Assembly (NCBI GenBank): GCA_023489335.1
Contig: JAMDCP010000011.1
Coordinates: 1 to 64,000 of the forward strand
From: Deltaproteobacteria bacterium
GTDB taxonomy: Bacteria > SZUA-79 > Acidulodesulfobacterales > Acidulodesulfobacteraceae
Direction of reading: 5' to 3'
DNA length: 64,000 nucleotides
Under the pieces are notes generated by a model, which saw only the letters and a program-made list of their open reading frames with translations, had not been told where the DNA came from and did no database searches. This document shows positions 8,159 to 17,047 of this stretch, piece after piece. Position 1 is the first letter of the stretch; each line of letters opens with the position of its first letter. The translations under genes and the position numbers were made by a program.

Positions 8159-8848
8159 ATGTCAAAAAAAATATTTAATATCTTTTCTTCCATTGCGGAT
8201 GTATATGATGTTGTAGGGCATCTATTCAGCTTTGGGATTGACGGATTATGGCGAGAAATGACCGCCAGAGAGGCTTTGATAGAAAAAAGCAGTTATAAGA
8301 TACTCGATGTGGCAACCGGTACTGGTTCTATTGCAATAGATATTGCCAAAAAGGCAAAAAAGGCAAAAAAACAGGTCGAAATTACGGCTGTGGATTTTAA
8401 CAAAGATATGCTCAGGCTCGCCGAAGAAAAAATTAATAAAAGAAAGATTAACAATATATGCATTAAAGCCGAAGATGCCATGAAACTTGACGAGCCTGAT
8501 TGTTATTATGATGTTGTTACGGCAGGATTCTTGCTTAGAAATGTCGATGATACGAAGATTTTTGCAGATGAGCTTAAAAGGGTTTTAAAAAAGACCGGAA
8601 AATTTATATTGCTGGGAATGGGAAAGCCGCAAAACAAACTGTTAAACATGTTTTTTAAGGTGTATTTTATATTATTAAGATTAGTGGGCTCCTCGATAGA
8701 TAAGACCGCGTACAGGTGGCTTACATACAGCATAATGGCATTCGATAGAAATAAGATGTTAAATATATTAAAAGACAAAGGGTTTAAAGATTTAAAAATT
8801 AAAAACCTGCCGTTTCATATCGCTTTTATAATAACGGGTATAAAATAA
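8159..8848 (+). CDS. ubiE/menG: UbiE/MenG-type quinone C-methyltransferase
   Basis: Class I AdoMet methyltransferase of 229 residues. It has the family opening (FNIFSSIADVYDVVGHLFSFGIDGLWR), motif I DVATGTGSIAIDIA near residue 50, acidic VDFNKDML and the late motif GFLLRNVDD. Members methylate demethylmenaquinone or the ubiquinone precursor at the membrane. Length is near normal for the family. No clear Shine-Dalgarno precedes the ATG. It starts a short plus-strand run followed by the glycosylase gene; quinone type cannot be told from sequence. Confidence 0.85.
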   Translation: MSKKIFNIFSSIADVYDVVGHLFSFGIDGLWREMTAREALIEKSSYKILDVATGTGSIAIDIAKKAKKAKKQVEITAVDFNKDMLRLAEEKINKRKINNICIKAEDAMKLDEPDCYYDVVTAGFLLRNVDDTKIFADELKRVLKKTGKFILLGMGKPQNKLLNMFFKVYFILLRLVGSSIDKTAYRWLTYSIMAFDRNKMLNILKDKGFKDLKIKNLPFHIAFIITGIK

Positions 8849-8885
8849 GGTTAATATATAAATATTACATGAATATAACATTCGT

Positions 8886-9548
8886 ATGCAATCCGAAATA
8901 TTAAATAGAGCCTTTTTTACCAGAAATAATGTTGAAATAATAGCGCGGGAACTTTTAGGCAAGTTTTTGCTTACGAAACAAAATTCAAAAGCAGCCCATA
9001 TTAAAGAAAGCGGTCTGACGGGGGGAATAATTACTGAGGTAGAGGCTTATCTGGGCGTAAAAGATATGGCATCCCATGCTTATAACGGACACCGTTCGAA
9101 CAGGAACGAATCTTTATATAAGGACGGAGGGATAGCTTATATCCATTTATGCTATGGAATTCACAATATGTTTAATATCGTAACTAATAAGGCAGGTGTT
9201 CCGCAGGGGGTTTTAATAAGGAGATTAATACCCGTTTACGGGATAGATATTATGAGGGAAAGAAGGGGCGGCAGCCTTAAACCGGATAACAATTTAACGG
9301 AAGGGCCCGGTAATTTAACCAAAGCGCTGGGAATCGAGATGAGGCATAATGGAGTATTAGTTTGTCAGGATGATGCCATAGAAACCGGAAATAATTTGGA
9401 TTTAGAAATCTTTCTCGAGGATAGAGGCATAAAAATCGATGAGAATATGATAGTTATGAGTCCCCGCATAGGAGTTGGTTATGCGAAAGAATGGGCAAAG
9501 AAGCCTTTAAGGTTTCATTTGGATGAAAGATTAAATTTGTTGAATTGA
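8886..9548 (+). CDS. mpg: 3-methyladenine DNA glycosylase (AAG/MPG family)
   Basis: 220 residues of the alkyladenine glycosylase fold: ARELLGKFLL near residue 20, active-site GIITEVEAY with the catalytic Glu, MASHAYNGHRSNRN, GIAYIHLCYGIHNMFNIV and LTEGPGNLTKALGI. The enzyme excises alkylated purines in base-excision repair. Full length with no sign of damage. It starts 37 bases after the methyltransferase gene. Confidence 0.92.
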   Translation: MQSEILNRAFFTRNNVEIIARELLGKFLLTKQNSKAAHIKESGLTGGIITEVEAYLGVKDMASHAYNGHRSNRNESLYKDGGIAYIHLCYGIHNMFNIVTNKAGVPQGVLIRRLIPVYGIDIMRERRGGSLKPDNNLTEGPGNLTKALGIEMRHNGVLVCQDDAIETGNNLDLEIFLEDRGIKIDENMIVMSPRIGVGYAKEWAKKPLRFHLDERLNLLN

Positions 9549-9580
9549 TTAAATAGCGCAATTTTTGGATAGCATTTCTC

Positions 9581-9627
9581 TTGACAAGGATAGTTTATTA
9601 ATAGTAAAATACAAACCAGTCGGTATG
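9581..9627 (+). promoter_or_regulatory. Promoter plus TetR-type operator of the DsrE-like gene
   Basis: TTGACA (9581-9586), an 18-base spacer and TAAAAT (9605-9610) form a sigma70-type promoter. Immediately downstream TACAAACCAGTCGGTATG (9610-9627) is an imperfect palindrome (with TA after it, 16 of 20 positions symmetric). The same 24 bases recur at 24890-24913 before the nitroreductase gene. Confidence 0.75.
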
Positions 9628-9674
9628 TATAAAGTTAATAAACTTAATTTGTTAAATTAAAAAAAGGGGGTTTT

Positions 9675-10025
9675 ATGGCAAAAGCAAAAGCTTTAATCAT
9701 TATTCTTTCGGGGGCAGACAATCCGATAAAGGTAAAATTAGGTCTTAATGTTGCGTGGAGAACAAAAAATAGCGGTGCATTCGAAGATGTTAAAGTTATA
9801 TTTTTCGGGCCGGGGGAAGATTTTATTGCAAAAACCGACGATAAAGATATTATAGAAGCATACAATCAGGTGCTTGCAAACAATATTATGCCCCAAGCAT
9901 GCGTGGCGGTTGCCGAAGGATACGGCATTGCTCCCATATTAACGGATAAAAAAATAGAACTTGTTCATGCGGGACAGGCAATTGCAGGTTTTATGGCGGA
10001 AGGCTATCAGCCGTTGACATTTTGA
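9675..10025 (+). CDS. DsrE-family protein
   Basis: 116 residues with the DsrE/DsrF-like alpha-beta pattern: KALIIILSGADNPIKVKLGLNVA, then VKVIFFGPGE and late VAEGYGIAPIL. The family includes sulfur-carrier subunits and uncharacterised cytoplasmic proteins; a Cys in NNIMPQACVAVAEG could bind sulfur. AAGGGGG sits 6 bases before the ATG. It has a sigma70 promoter with an overlapping operator shared with the nitroreductase gene, and the TetR gene follows 81 bp on, so it is probably TetR-controlled. Substrate unknown. Confidence 0.8.
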   Translation: MAKAKALIIILSGADNPIKVKLGLNVAWRTKNSGAFEDVKVIFFGPGEDFIAKTDDKDIIEAYNQVLANNIMPQACVAVAEGYGIAPILTDKKIELVHAGQAIAGFMAEGYQPLTF

Positions 10026-10106
10026 TGCCCCGGCTTTTTAATAGTTTAGGGCAATAATTATTCGGGACGGATGGCGTGTATCATATTTTTATAAGCGGGT
10101 GAGAAG

Positions 10107-10694
10107 TTGTTAAAAAGAAGCGAGATTTTGGATGCCACGTACAATTTGATGCTTAAAAAGGGTTATGAAGATACGAGCATTCAGGATATAATAGATAAAA
10201 TAAACGCTACCAAGGGCTGCCTGTATTACCACTTTAAATCAAAAAGAGATATTGCCGCCGCCGTAATTCAAGAGATAATAAAGCCTGCATATGTAAATAC
10301 ATGGGGCGATGCATATAAAGCCAAGGATCCAATTAGCGAGCTTTGTTTTGTTATCGATAAGGTTTACGGCCAAAAAGCCGAAGAGCTTGCCGAAACGGGA
10401 TGCCCCCTTGGGAATCTTGTGCTTGAACTTTCGGCTAAGGATAAAGTTTTATCAAAGCATGTAAACGAAATAATGATTTTGTGGCAATCTTTTATTGAAA
10501 AAGCTATAGAAACCGCTAAATCTTCCCGCATAATCAGGCAGGATTTAAATGCAAAAAACATATCCGGTTTTATTACAGGTTCGTTCGAGGGGTGTATTAT
10601 GCTTTCAAAATCTTCCCATAGCAAAGCTATCTTAGAGGATTGTTTTTCCACCCTTAAAGATTACCTTAATTCTTTAAGAACCGATGGCCGGTAA
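10107..10694 (+). CDS. TetR-family transcriptional regulator
   Basis: 195 residues. The N-terminal helix-turn-helix is standard TetR (RSEILDATYNLMLKKGYEDT, then KGCLYYHFKSKRDI); the C-terminal half resembles the YcdC/TetR_C_33-like ligand-binding part. Starts with TTG, spaced from GGTGAG. It is the likely owner of the palindrome at 9610 and 24896, since the first copy lies just upstream in the same transcription unit, giving autoregulation. The inducer is unknown; electrophiles would fit the nitroreductase target. Confidence 0.9.
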   Translation: MLKRSEILDATYNLMLKKGYEDTSIQDIIDKINATKGCLYYHFKSKRDIAAAVIQEIIKPAYVNTWGDAYKAKDPISELCFVIDKVYGQKAEELAETGCPLGNLVLELSAKDKVLSKHVNEIMILWQSFIEKAIETAKSSRIIRQDLNAKNISGFITGSFEGCIMLSKSSHSKAILEDCFSTLKDYLNSLRTDGR

Positions 10695-10722
10695 AATAAA
10701 AAATAAATTCAGGATAAAATAA

Positions 10723-10798
10723 AAATACCGACCAGGTCCGGGTTATTAATGACTAACGTGCTTAAAGTTAAGCATTAAATAGGCCTAAGTCGGTATTT
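10723..10798. other. Structured inverted repeat with operator-like half-sites
   Basis: AAATACCGAC (10723-10732) and GTCGGTATTT (10789-10798) are perfect inverted arms 56 bases apart, enclosing TGCTTAA/TTAAGCA. Both arms contain ATACCGAC/GTCGGTAT, also half of the TetR operator. It may be a terminator-like hairpin, a second TetR site or both. The following ~200 bases to 11004 hold no gene I can support. Confidence 0.45.
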
Positions 10799-11004
10799 CC
10801 TAAATTTGTTGTTTATCCAATCGTCTATCACTTTACTGCCGATTGCTTCAGTTCCCAATTATTAAGAAGCGGCGGGCATACCTACGCTGACGGTTTCATA
10901 TTATCAATTGTCAAGTCTCTAAGTTCGCTTACCAAAACTCTTATCCTGCATACCCGAGTTGCGCGCCACAGTTGCATAAGCAGTATGCCGGGCATACAAG
11001 AGCA

Positions 11005-11442
11005 TTACTTAACCTCTATAGCGATAGGCTTTGCCTCAGCTGCTTTCTTTAGGGTAATTTCCAGAATGCCGTCTTTCAAAGATGCTTTTGCCGAAGATGC
11101 TTCAGCATTGGAAGGAAGCTCGATACTCCTATAAAATGACCCGCATTCAATTTCCTTCCTATAGTAGTCTTCTTTCTTTTCCTCTTTTTCTGTTTTGTGT
11201 TTACCCTTTAATATGAGCCTGTTTTCGTGAACTTCAATTTTGACTTCATCTTTTGAGATACCTGGAAGTTCAGCTCTTACTATCATCGTGTCTTCCTTTT
11301 CTACCACATCGACAGCCGGCTCGATTAATCCTGGTTCATACCCCCATATTCTTTTAACGCTTGTTGGGAAAAAATCTGAAAACAACTTTTCAAAATCGCT
11401 TCTAATGTTGCTAACAGGATCCCACACAGAAACATTAGCCAT
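11005..11442 (-). CDS. Hsp20 small heat-shock protein
   Basis: 145 residues with an alpha-crystallin domain from about 45 to 138: EPAVDVVEKEDTMIVRAELP, KIEVHENRLILKGKH, FYRSIELPSNAEASSAKASL and the C-terminal I-x-V-like tail (AIEVK). Such proteins are ATP-independent chaperones forming oligomers that hold unfolded proteins. GGAGGTGG lies about 7 bases before the ATG. It stands alone on the minus strand between the TetR and TolC genes. Confidence 0.95.
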   Translation of the reverse strand: MANVSVWDPVSNIRSDFEKLFSDFFPTSVKRIWGYEPGLIEPAVDVVEKEDTMIVRAELPGISKDEVKIEVHENRLILKGKHKTEKEEKKEDYYRKEIECGSFYRSIELPSNAEASSAKASLKDGILEITLKKAAEAKPIAIEVK

Positions 11443-11646
11443 AAAATACCACCTCCAATCTTTAATTTCTTTTCATTTTAATTTATTAATTATATTTTGT
11501 AGGGTTTATTGCCCGACTCATTTTATTTATCCTTCTTATATCTCCTTCTACTTTAATAATACCACAGTTTTTACCATTTTCAAGCGGCAGTATAAAATAT
11601 TTTAAGCAGTCAATATAATTGCGCCTTGACAGGAAGAAATAAATTG

Positions 11647-11675
11647 TTGACTTATGACTTTAAAGTCATTATAAT
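11647..11675 (+). promoter_or_regulatory. Promoter with perfect palindrome filling the spacer
   Basis: TTGACT (11647-11652), a 17-base spacer and TATAAT (11670-11675). The spacer contains the perfect 16-bp palindrome ATGACTTTAAAGTCAT (11654-11669). A dimeric repressor bound there would block polymerase directly. It drives the TolC-HlyD genes starting at 11766. Confidence 0.75.
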
Positions 11676-11765
11676 AAAATTTATGCTTCAAAATATGATA
11701 TATATAATATGGCAGATAAATCTTTTAATTAAGCATTAAGTATAACAAGGATTAATATAATTAAT

Positions 11766-13172
11766 ATGAAAGACAAGCCTAAAAATAAAAAATACCGTAT
11801 TGCCCTTTCCTTAGCTTTAATTATAACACTATATTCGGTTTATTTAATGATTCCGGGCGGCAAAGCCTTTGCCTTTAAAGCAGTGGCCGGAATTGAAAAT
11901 CAGCGAAGCTCAAGGGTGCTCACTTTAAAAGAAGCCTACATCTTAGCGGCTCGTCGAAACGGCACCATTAAGGCCAATAAAGAGAGCTATTATCAATCGA
12001 CCCTTTTAAAATGGTCAGCTTTTAGCATGCTTTTGCCTAATATAGACCTTACTTATAAAGACCAGAGGATGCATTCGAATGTCCAGTCGTCCCCGTCTTC
12101 CGGCGGCACAGGCAATATTTTTGCCTTTCTTTATCCCGACTATGAATACAGTTTTACATTAGACCAGCCGCTCCTTAAGCTGGGAGCGCTTCCCGCGTAC
12201 GGGGCTGCCGAGAATACAGTTGCGCAGGCAAAAATGAACCTTAATAATGTTTCGGCGGCGACCCTTTATAATGTCGCCGCATCTTACTACACTGTTTTGA
12301 ACGACATCAGTTTAATTAATGCCGATACGAAGACATATAACGAAGCGAAGTCCCATCTTGAACTTACCGAGGCGAAACTTAAGGCGGGGCTTGCCATAAT
12401 TACCGATGTTCTTCAGGCAAAATCCCAGTTCTACGCCGCAAAACAAGAGCTTATCAGCGCTAAAAATTCACTTAAATCGGCAAAGGCTAATCTTGCCGCG
12501 ATTCTTGGCATCAGCCGCCGTTTCAAAGTCATTAAACCGGCGGAACCTGTTATTAAAAAGGCTTTATTAAAAAAATATATTTTTTTGGCTTACAAAAATA
12601 ACCCGGGCTTGAGGTCGTTAAGATATGCGCAAAAGGCTGCAAACAATGAAACGCAGTATTACGAAACCCAATATATTCCTCAGATTAATTTTCAGGCTTC
12701 TTACAGCGCCCTTTCCAATAACCATTTTATACCGGGAGGCTCCATAAATTACTGGACAGCGGGAGCAGTTTTGACTATGCCGTTATTTCAGGGAGGAACC
12801 CGTATTATATCGATTGAAAAGGCTCGTTCGGCGGCCAATCAGGCGATGTATAATATGGTTCAGTCTAAAAGGAATTTAAAGGCGCAGGTTGTTTCCGATT
12901 TTTACAATATACAGAACCTTAAATATGAAGTTACGGCTCTTGAGCACGAGGAAAAGTTTGCATCAAAAAACTATATGCTGGTCGAAGAAGAGTATAAGGC
13001 GGGGGTTGCTACAAGCGTCGATGTCGTAACCGCTTTAGCCCAGCTTACCGCCGCAAGGCATAATCTTTTGGCCGCTAATTTAAGCTATTACAAATCCGTT
13101 TTAAACCTCAAAAGGCTTATCGGTTCTTTTAAAAGGAAACTTATTAGTTTAACCGTGGATAAGTTTAATTAA
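11766..13172 (+). CDS. TolC-family outer-membrane efflux protein
   Basis: 468 residues with an N-terminal export signal (hydrophobic residues ~12-35) and two outer-membrane-efflux repeats, recognised by TLKEAYILAARRN near 50, SATLYNVAASYYTVLNDI in the first half and EYKAGVATSVDVVTALAQL near the end. It would form the trimeric outer-membrane channel of an efflux or type I secretion complex. The membrane-fusion gene follows after 53 bp. An unusual palindromic promoter precedes it. Only distantly like the second TolC at 19706. Confidence 0.9.
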   Translation: MKDKPKNKKYRIALSLALIITLYSVYLMIPGGKAFAFKAVAGIENQRSSRVLTLKEAYILAARRNGTIKANKESYYQSTLLKWSAFSMLLPNIDLTYKDQRMHSNVQSSPSSGGTGNIFAFLYPDYEYSFTLDQPLLKLGALPAYGAAENTVAQAKMNLNNVSAATLYNVAASYYTVLNDISLINADTKTYNEAKSHLELTEAKLKAGLAIITDVLQAKSQFYAAKQELISAKNSLKSAKANLAAILGISRRFKVIKPAEPVIKKALLKKYIFLAYKNNPGLRSLRYAQKAANNETQYYETQYIPQINFQASYSALSNNHFIPGGSINYWTAGAVLTMPLFQGGTRIISIEKARSAANQAMYNMVQSKRNLKAQVVSDFYNIQNLKYEVTALEHEEKFASKNYMLVEEEYKAGVATSVDVVTALAQLTAARHNLLAANLSYYKSVLNLKRLIGSFKRKLISLTVDKFN

Positions 13173-13225
13173 ACTTTATTTAAATAATATTATTATAATA
13201 ATAGGAATAAAATGGTGATACCCAA

Positions 13226-14383
13226 ATGAACGGTGATAATGAAAAAATCGGGGGTAGTGGAAACGGCGGTGTGTCCGAAGGTAATAGTAAATTTACTAAA
13301 AAAAATATTATAACCGCGTCTATTATACTTTTATTAGCCATAATAGGCGGTATTTTTGTTTTAAGATGGTATCTTTTCGGCCTCACCCATGTTTATACCG
13401 AAGACGCAGAGGTTGACGGGCATATCGTTTCCGTCAGCACCCAGGTTCCTGGAAATATAACGGCAATATATGTTTATAAGAACGAGCATGTTAAAAAGGG
13501 GGAACTTATTGCCCGCATCAGCGATTCCACCTATTACCCTGCAATGCTTCAGGCGCGTGCTAATTATAAACTGGCAAAGGCTAAACTTTTTAGCGCGGGC
13601 GCAGGCATCGGCCAGTTTATCGGAACTAATTATAATTCTTATTATCTTTCCAAACTTGCCTATAGGACGGCTTTAGCAAATTTACGCAAGGCAAAACTTA
13701 CTTACGAACTGAATAAAAGGGATTACGCAAGGGATTTAATCTTATTCAAAAAAGAATTTATTACAAAACAGCAGTTCGATTCGGTTAAAACCGCATATTT
13801 AGTGTCGAAACAGGCTTATATAGCGGCTATTTCATCGCTGGGGACCGCGAAAAGAAATTATTTTCAGTCAAGTTATATGAAAAGCAATGTGGCTGCCAAT
13901 AATCTTACGACTTTAAAGCCGCTCGAAGCGAATGTTAAAATTGCGAAAGCGGCATATAAAACAACCCTTGCCAACTATAAAAATACATTCATACATTCGC
14001 CGATAAACGGCGTTATTACCGAAAAGATGTCATTTATAGGAGAGTATATTACACCGGGAACTCCGATAGTTATGGAAAATAACCCTAAAAGGGTATGGGT
14101 TACCGCCAATGTGAAGGAAACCGTCATTGGAAATATAAAGAAGGGAGATCCTGTTGTAATTACCGTAGATTCTTTTCCGGGGAAGACTTTTAAGGGGGTG
14201 GTAAAATTCGTAGGTTCCGTCAGCACTTCAAAGTTTGCTTTAATCCCCACAAATAATCCTTCGGGAACATTCACAAAGGTTACGCACAGGCTTCCCGTAA
14301 GGATTAAAGTATTGAACGATAAAAATCATATTTTGAAGCCGGGAATGATGGTTGAGGTAACGATAAATACGGCCAAAAGATAA
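13226..14383 (+). CDS. HlyD/EmrA-type membrane-fusion protein
   Basis: 385 residues with one N-terminal transmembrane segment (~32-52), then the biotinyl-lipoyl half-motifs VYTEDAEVDGHIVSVSTQV...GNITAIYVYKNEHVKKG and a late FIHSPINGVITEKMSFIGEY, separated by a long helical hairpin. Such adaptors bridge an inner-membrane pump to TolC. EmrA-like by the VDGHIV opening. No MFS or ABC pump gene follows, which is odd for this operon type; the pump may be elsewhere or the next gene out of place. Confidence 0.88.
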   Translation: MNGDNEKIGGSGNGGVSEGNSKFTKKNIITASIILLLAIIGGIFVLRWYLFGLTHVYTEDAEVDGHIVSVSTQVPGNITAIYVYKNEHVKKGELIARISDSTYYPAMLQARANYKLAKAKLFSAGAGIGQFIGTNYNSYYLSKLAYRTALANLRKAKLTYELNKRDYARDLILFKKEFITKQQFDSVKTAYLVSKQAYIAAISSLGTAKRNYFQSSYMKSNVAANNLTTLKPLEANVKIAKAAYKTTLANYKNTFIHSPINGVITEKMSFIGEYITPGTPIVMENNPKRVWVTANVKETVIGNIKKGDPVVITVDSFPGKTFKGVVKFVGSVSTSKFALIPTNNPSGTFTKVTHRLPVRIKVLNDKNHILKPGMMVEVTINTAKR

Positions 14384-14475
14384 CAAAAACGAAAAGATAA
14401 AATAAAATTTAAAAAAGTTCGCTTAAAATTGAATAATTAACGGCTAACCAAGGAGAACCAAGGAGTTATACAATT

Positions 14476-14865
14476 ATGAAAATAAAAAGTCTGGATAAGG
14501 CGGCGCTCTTTTTCGTCATACCCGCCCTATTCTTATTCGTTTTATTAAATTTCGGTCATTTAGAGTCGGCGGATGCGCAGGGTTTCGGTAAATATATTTT
14601 TCGTTATTATAATTGTATAAACTGCCATACGGTAAACGGGATCGGCGGCACGCTGGGACCGTCGCTTTCAAACTACGGCAACGGGAATAAAAGCTACGCG
14701 TGGACGATTACCCAGATTAGAAATCCGCAGGCGCACTTTAAAACAGGTTCTAAAATTAAGATTAACGGCAAGAATTATTATGCCCTTATGCCTTCTTATA
14801 AATATATACCTGTCAAGGATGTCGAAAAATTAGCGTCCTATCTTGAATCGCTCAAAAAAAGGTAG
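14476..14865 (+). CDS. Exported monohaem c-type cytochrome
   Basis: 129 residues; hydrophobic residues ~10-25 form a signal peptide or anchor. Haem-binding CINCH is at 47-51 and the probable distal ligand Met105 lies in ALMPSYKYIP, followed by the terminal helix VEKLASYLESL. This is the class I cytochrome c pattern of periplasmic electron carriers. AAGGAG sits upstream. It follows the HlyD gene after 92 bp but no functional link is evident. Redox partners unknown. Confidence 0.9.
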   Translation: MKIKSLDKAALFFVIPALFLFVLLNFGHLESADAQGFGKYIFRYYNCINCHTVNGIGGTLGPSLSNYGNGNKSYAWTITQIRNPQAHFKTGSKIKINGKNYYALMPSYKYIPVKDVEKLASYLESLKKR

Positions 14866-14936
14866 ATGTAAATATTTAACGGCGCCAATCGTTAAAGGGG
14901 TGAAAATCGGCAGGACGCAAGTCAGGCACGGCTCGC

Positions 14937-15830
14937 TTAGTCATTGCTGTCCTGCTTGAGGATGCCGCCGTTGCCGTTGTCACCGCCCGCATTTTGTATC
15001 CTTAAATCATTTTTAAACATAAGGTTTGTCCATGGATAAGTTAAATCGATATCGTGTTCCGCAAATTTTTTGGCTATCTCGAAGTTTATATCGCTTATAA
15101 CAAAGTGCCTTCTAATCGGGGTTGCTATCCACAGAATCAGCTCGAGATTGAAAGACGAGCTTCCAAACCCGATAAACCATACCGTTGGTTTTGGCTTTTT
15201 TAAGACCTCAGGATTATTCTCGGCTATTTCAAGTAAAACCTTCCTTGCCAGATCCAATTTGGAAGCGGTTTCTTCGATGCCCAGCGGTATGTGCAATCTT
15301 ATTTTTGGGTCTTTATGCGACCAGTTTATAACATTGGAGGTTATAAAATTGGAATTTGGAACTATGATAGAAATGTTGTCCCTTGTGGTAATCGTTGTGC
15401 TTCTTGCCCTTATATCGCTGACAATTCCGTCGTAGCCCGACACCTCGACATATTCCCCTTCCTTTATCGGCTTTTCGAACAGTATAATAATGCCTGAAAT
15501 AAAATTGCTTATAATGTTTTGCATGCCGAATCCTATGCCAATCCCTATAACGCCGGCTAAAAAGGCAAGCGAGCTTAAGTTTACTCCAAGAACCTGAAAC
15601 GATATAAAAAAACCGATTATTATTATAATGTATCTGATAAATCTTGTTACTGTTTTTATAAACAACTTATTTAAGGCGGCATTCTTTTTGAATTCCTTTT
15701 TGATTATAAATGAAAATAAATAGGCGACAAGATATGCAATTATGATAATAGAGATAGACAGGACTATTGAATAAAGGCTTATTTTATCACTGCCGATATT
15801 GTATGTTTTGCTTTTAAGAAATTCGAACAT
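14937..15830 (-). CDS. MscS-family mechanosensitive channel
   Basis: 297 residues: N-terminal transmembrane helices (~18-45 and ~65-85), then the pore-lining GIGIGFGMQNIISNFISGII and the beta-domain signature FEKPIKEGEYVEVSGYDGIV, RSTTITTRDNISIIVPNS. Short MscS-like channels release osmolytes on hypo-osmotic shock. The C-terminal alpha-beta domain (GIEETASKLDLARKVLLEI) is intact; the Asn/Gly-rich tail is unstructured. Single gene, convergent with the cytochrome gene. Confidence 0.93.
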   Translation of the reverse strand: MFEFLKSKTYNIGSDKISLYSIVLSISIIIIAYLVAYLFSFIIKKEFKKNAALNKLFIKTVTRFIRYIIIIIGFFISFQVLGVNLSSLAFLAGVIGIGIGFGMQNIISNFISGIIILFEKPIKEGEYVEVSGYDGIVSDIRARSTTITTRDNISIIVPNSNFITSNVINWSHKDPKIRLHIPLGIEETASKLDLARKVLLEIAENNPEVLKKPKPTVWFIGFGSSSFNLELILWIATPIRRHFVISDINFEIAKKFAEHDIDLTYPWTNLMFKNDLRIQNAGGDNGNGGILKQDSND

Positions 15831-15961
15831 AGTTAAAATTATTAATTAAAAGATTAGTTAAAAATTAAACTGCAAAATTTAGGTTATAGTTTTCATTTGT
15901 TTTATAATTTATAATTATAATATAATAAATTATATATATAAAAAATTAAATAGCAATAAAA

Positions 15962-17047
15962 ATGGACGGAATAAAGCAAACAAAAAGAAGACCCGCCCGA
16001 ACCGTTAAGGTCGGCAATGTTTTGATTGGCGGAGGCGCGCCCGTAAGCGTTCAATCCATGACGAATACCATCACGGAAGATACGCTTTCCACCGTCCGCC
16101 AAATAAAAGAACTGGAAAGTTATGGCTGTGAAATAGTCAGGGTTGCGGTGAATACGACTTATGCCGCGCAATCCTTAAAAGACATAATAAAGCAGGTTAG
16201 CGTTCCGATAATTGCCGACATTCATTTTGACCATAGGCTTGCTTTAGCCGGGGTAGAGGCTGGGGTTAGCGGTTTAAGAATTAATCCTGGAAACATCGGG
16301 GATAAAAAAAAAGTAAAAGAAGTTGCGGCTGCCTGTAAAGCCCAAGCTATACCTATAAGAATAGGGGTAAATTCCGGGTCTTTAGAAAAGGGGATTTTAG
16401 ACAAAAACGAAGGCGATTTTGCCGCCGCAATGGTTGAAAGCGCCCTTAAACATATTAAACTGCTCGAAGACGAATCGTTTTACGATATAAAAATTTCATT
16501 AAAATCAACCGATGTTTTAACGACCGTTCGCGGGTACGAGCTTTTAGCAGGGCATGTCGATTACCCCTTTCATATAGGAATAACCGAGGCCGGAACCGTT
16601 TTTTCCGGTGCGATAAAATCCGGGGTTGGGCTTGGGATTTTGCTTTATAAGGGTTTGGGGGATACTATCAGGGTTTCTTTAAGCGACGACCCTGTTATGG
16701 AGGTTATAGCAGGTTATCATATCTTAAGGGACTTAGGGCTACGGGAAGGGGGCGTCCAGCTAATATCCTGCCCGACTTGCGGAAGGGCAGAAATAGACAT
16801 AGTTAATATCGCAAAAGAGTTCGAAAGAATCTCTTTTAAAATAAAATCCAGCATAAAGGTTGCAATAATGGGATGCGTCGTAAACGGGCCCGGGGAATCG
16901 GCTCATGCGGATATCGGCATTGCAGGCGGCAAAGGGAGGTCGGTTTTGTTTGCAAAAGGTAAAATAATCGGGAAATTCGACAATGAAGAAATATTTAATG
17001 TGTTAATTAAGGAGATCGAAAATATTACCGGAGAAAAAATCTTATGA
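15962..17047 (+). CDS. ispG: 4-hydroxy-3-methylbut-2-enyl diphosphate synthase (flavodoxin)
   Basis: 361 residues of IspG/GcpE, which reduces methylerythritol cyclodiphosphate in the MEP isoprenoid pathway using a [4Fe-4S] cluster. The TIM barrel opens with RRPARTVKVGNVLIGGGAPV and SVQSMTNT; cluster ligands C270 and C273 (SCPTCGR) and C305 (MGCVVNGPGE) are present, with the late Glu in GPGES completing the usual set. Length is typical for the bacterial short form. Its stop overlaps the proS start by 4 bases, so the two are cotranslated. Confidence 0.97.
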   Translation: MDGIKQTKRRPARTVKVGNVLIGGGAPVSVQSMTNTITEDTLSTVRQIKELESYGCEIVRVAVNTTYAAQSLKDIIKQVSVPIIADIHFDHRLALAGVEAGVSGLRINPGNIGDKKKVKEVAAACKAQAIPIRIGVNSGSLEKGILDKNEGDFAAAMVESALKHIKLLEDESFYDIKISLKSTDVLTTVRGYELLAGHVDYPFHIGITEAGTVFSGAIKSGVGLGILLYKGLGDTIRVSLSDDPVMEVIAGYHILRDLGLREGGVQLISCPTCGRAEIDIVNIAKEFERISFKIKSSIKVAIMGCVVNGPGESAHADIGIAGGKGRSVLFAKGKIIGKFDNEEIFNVLIKEIENITGEKIL

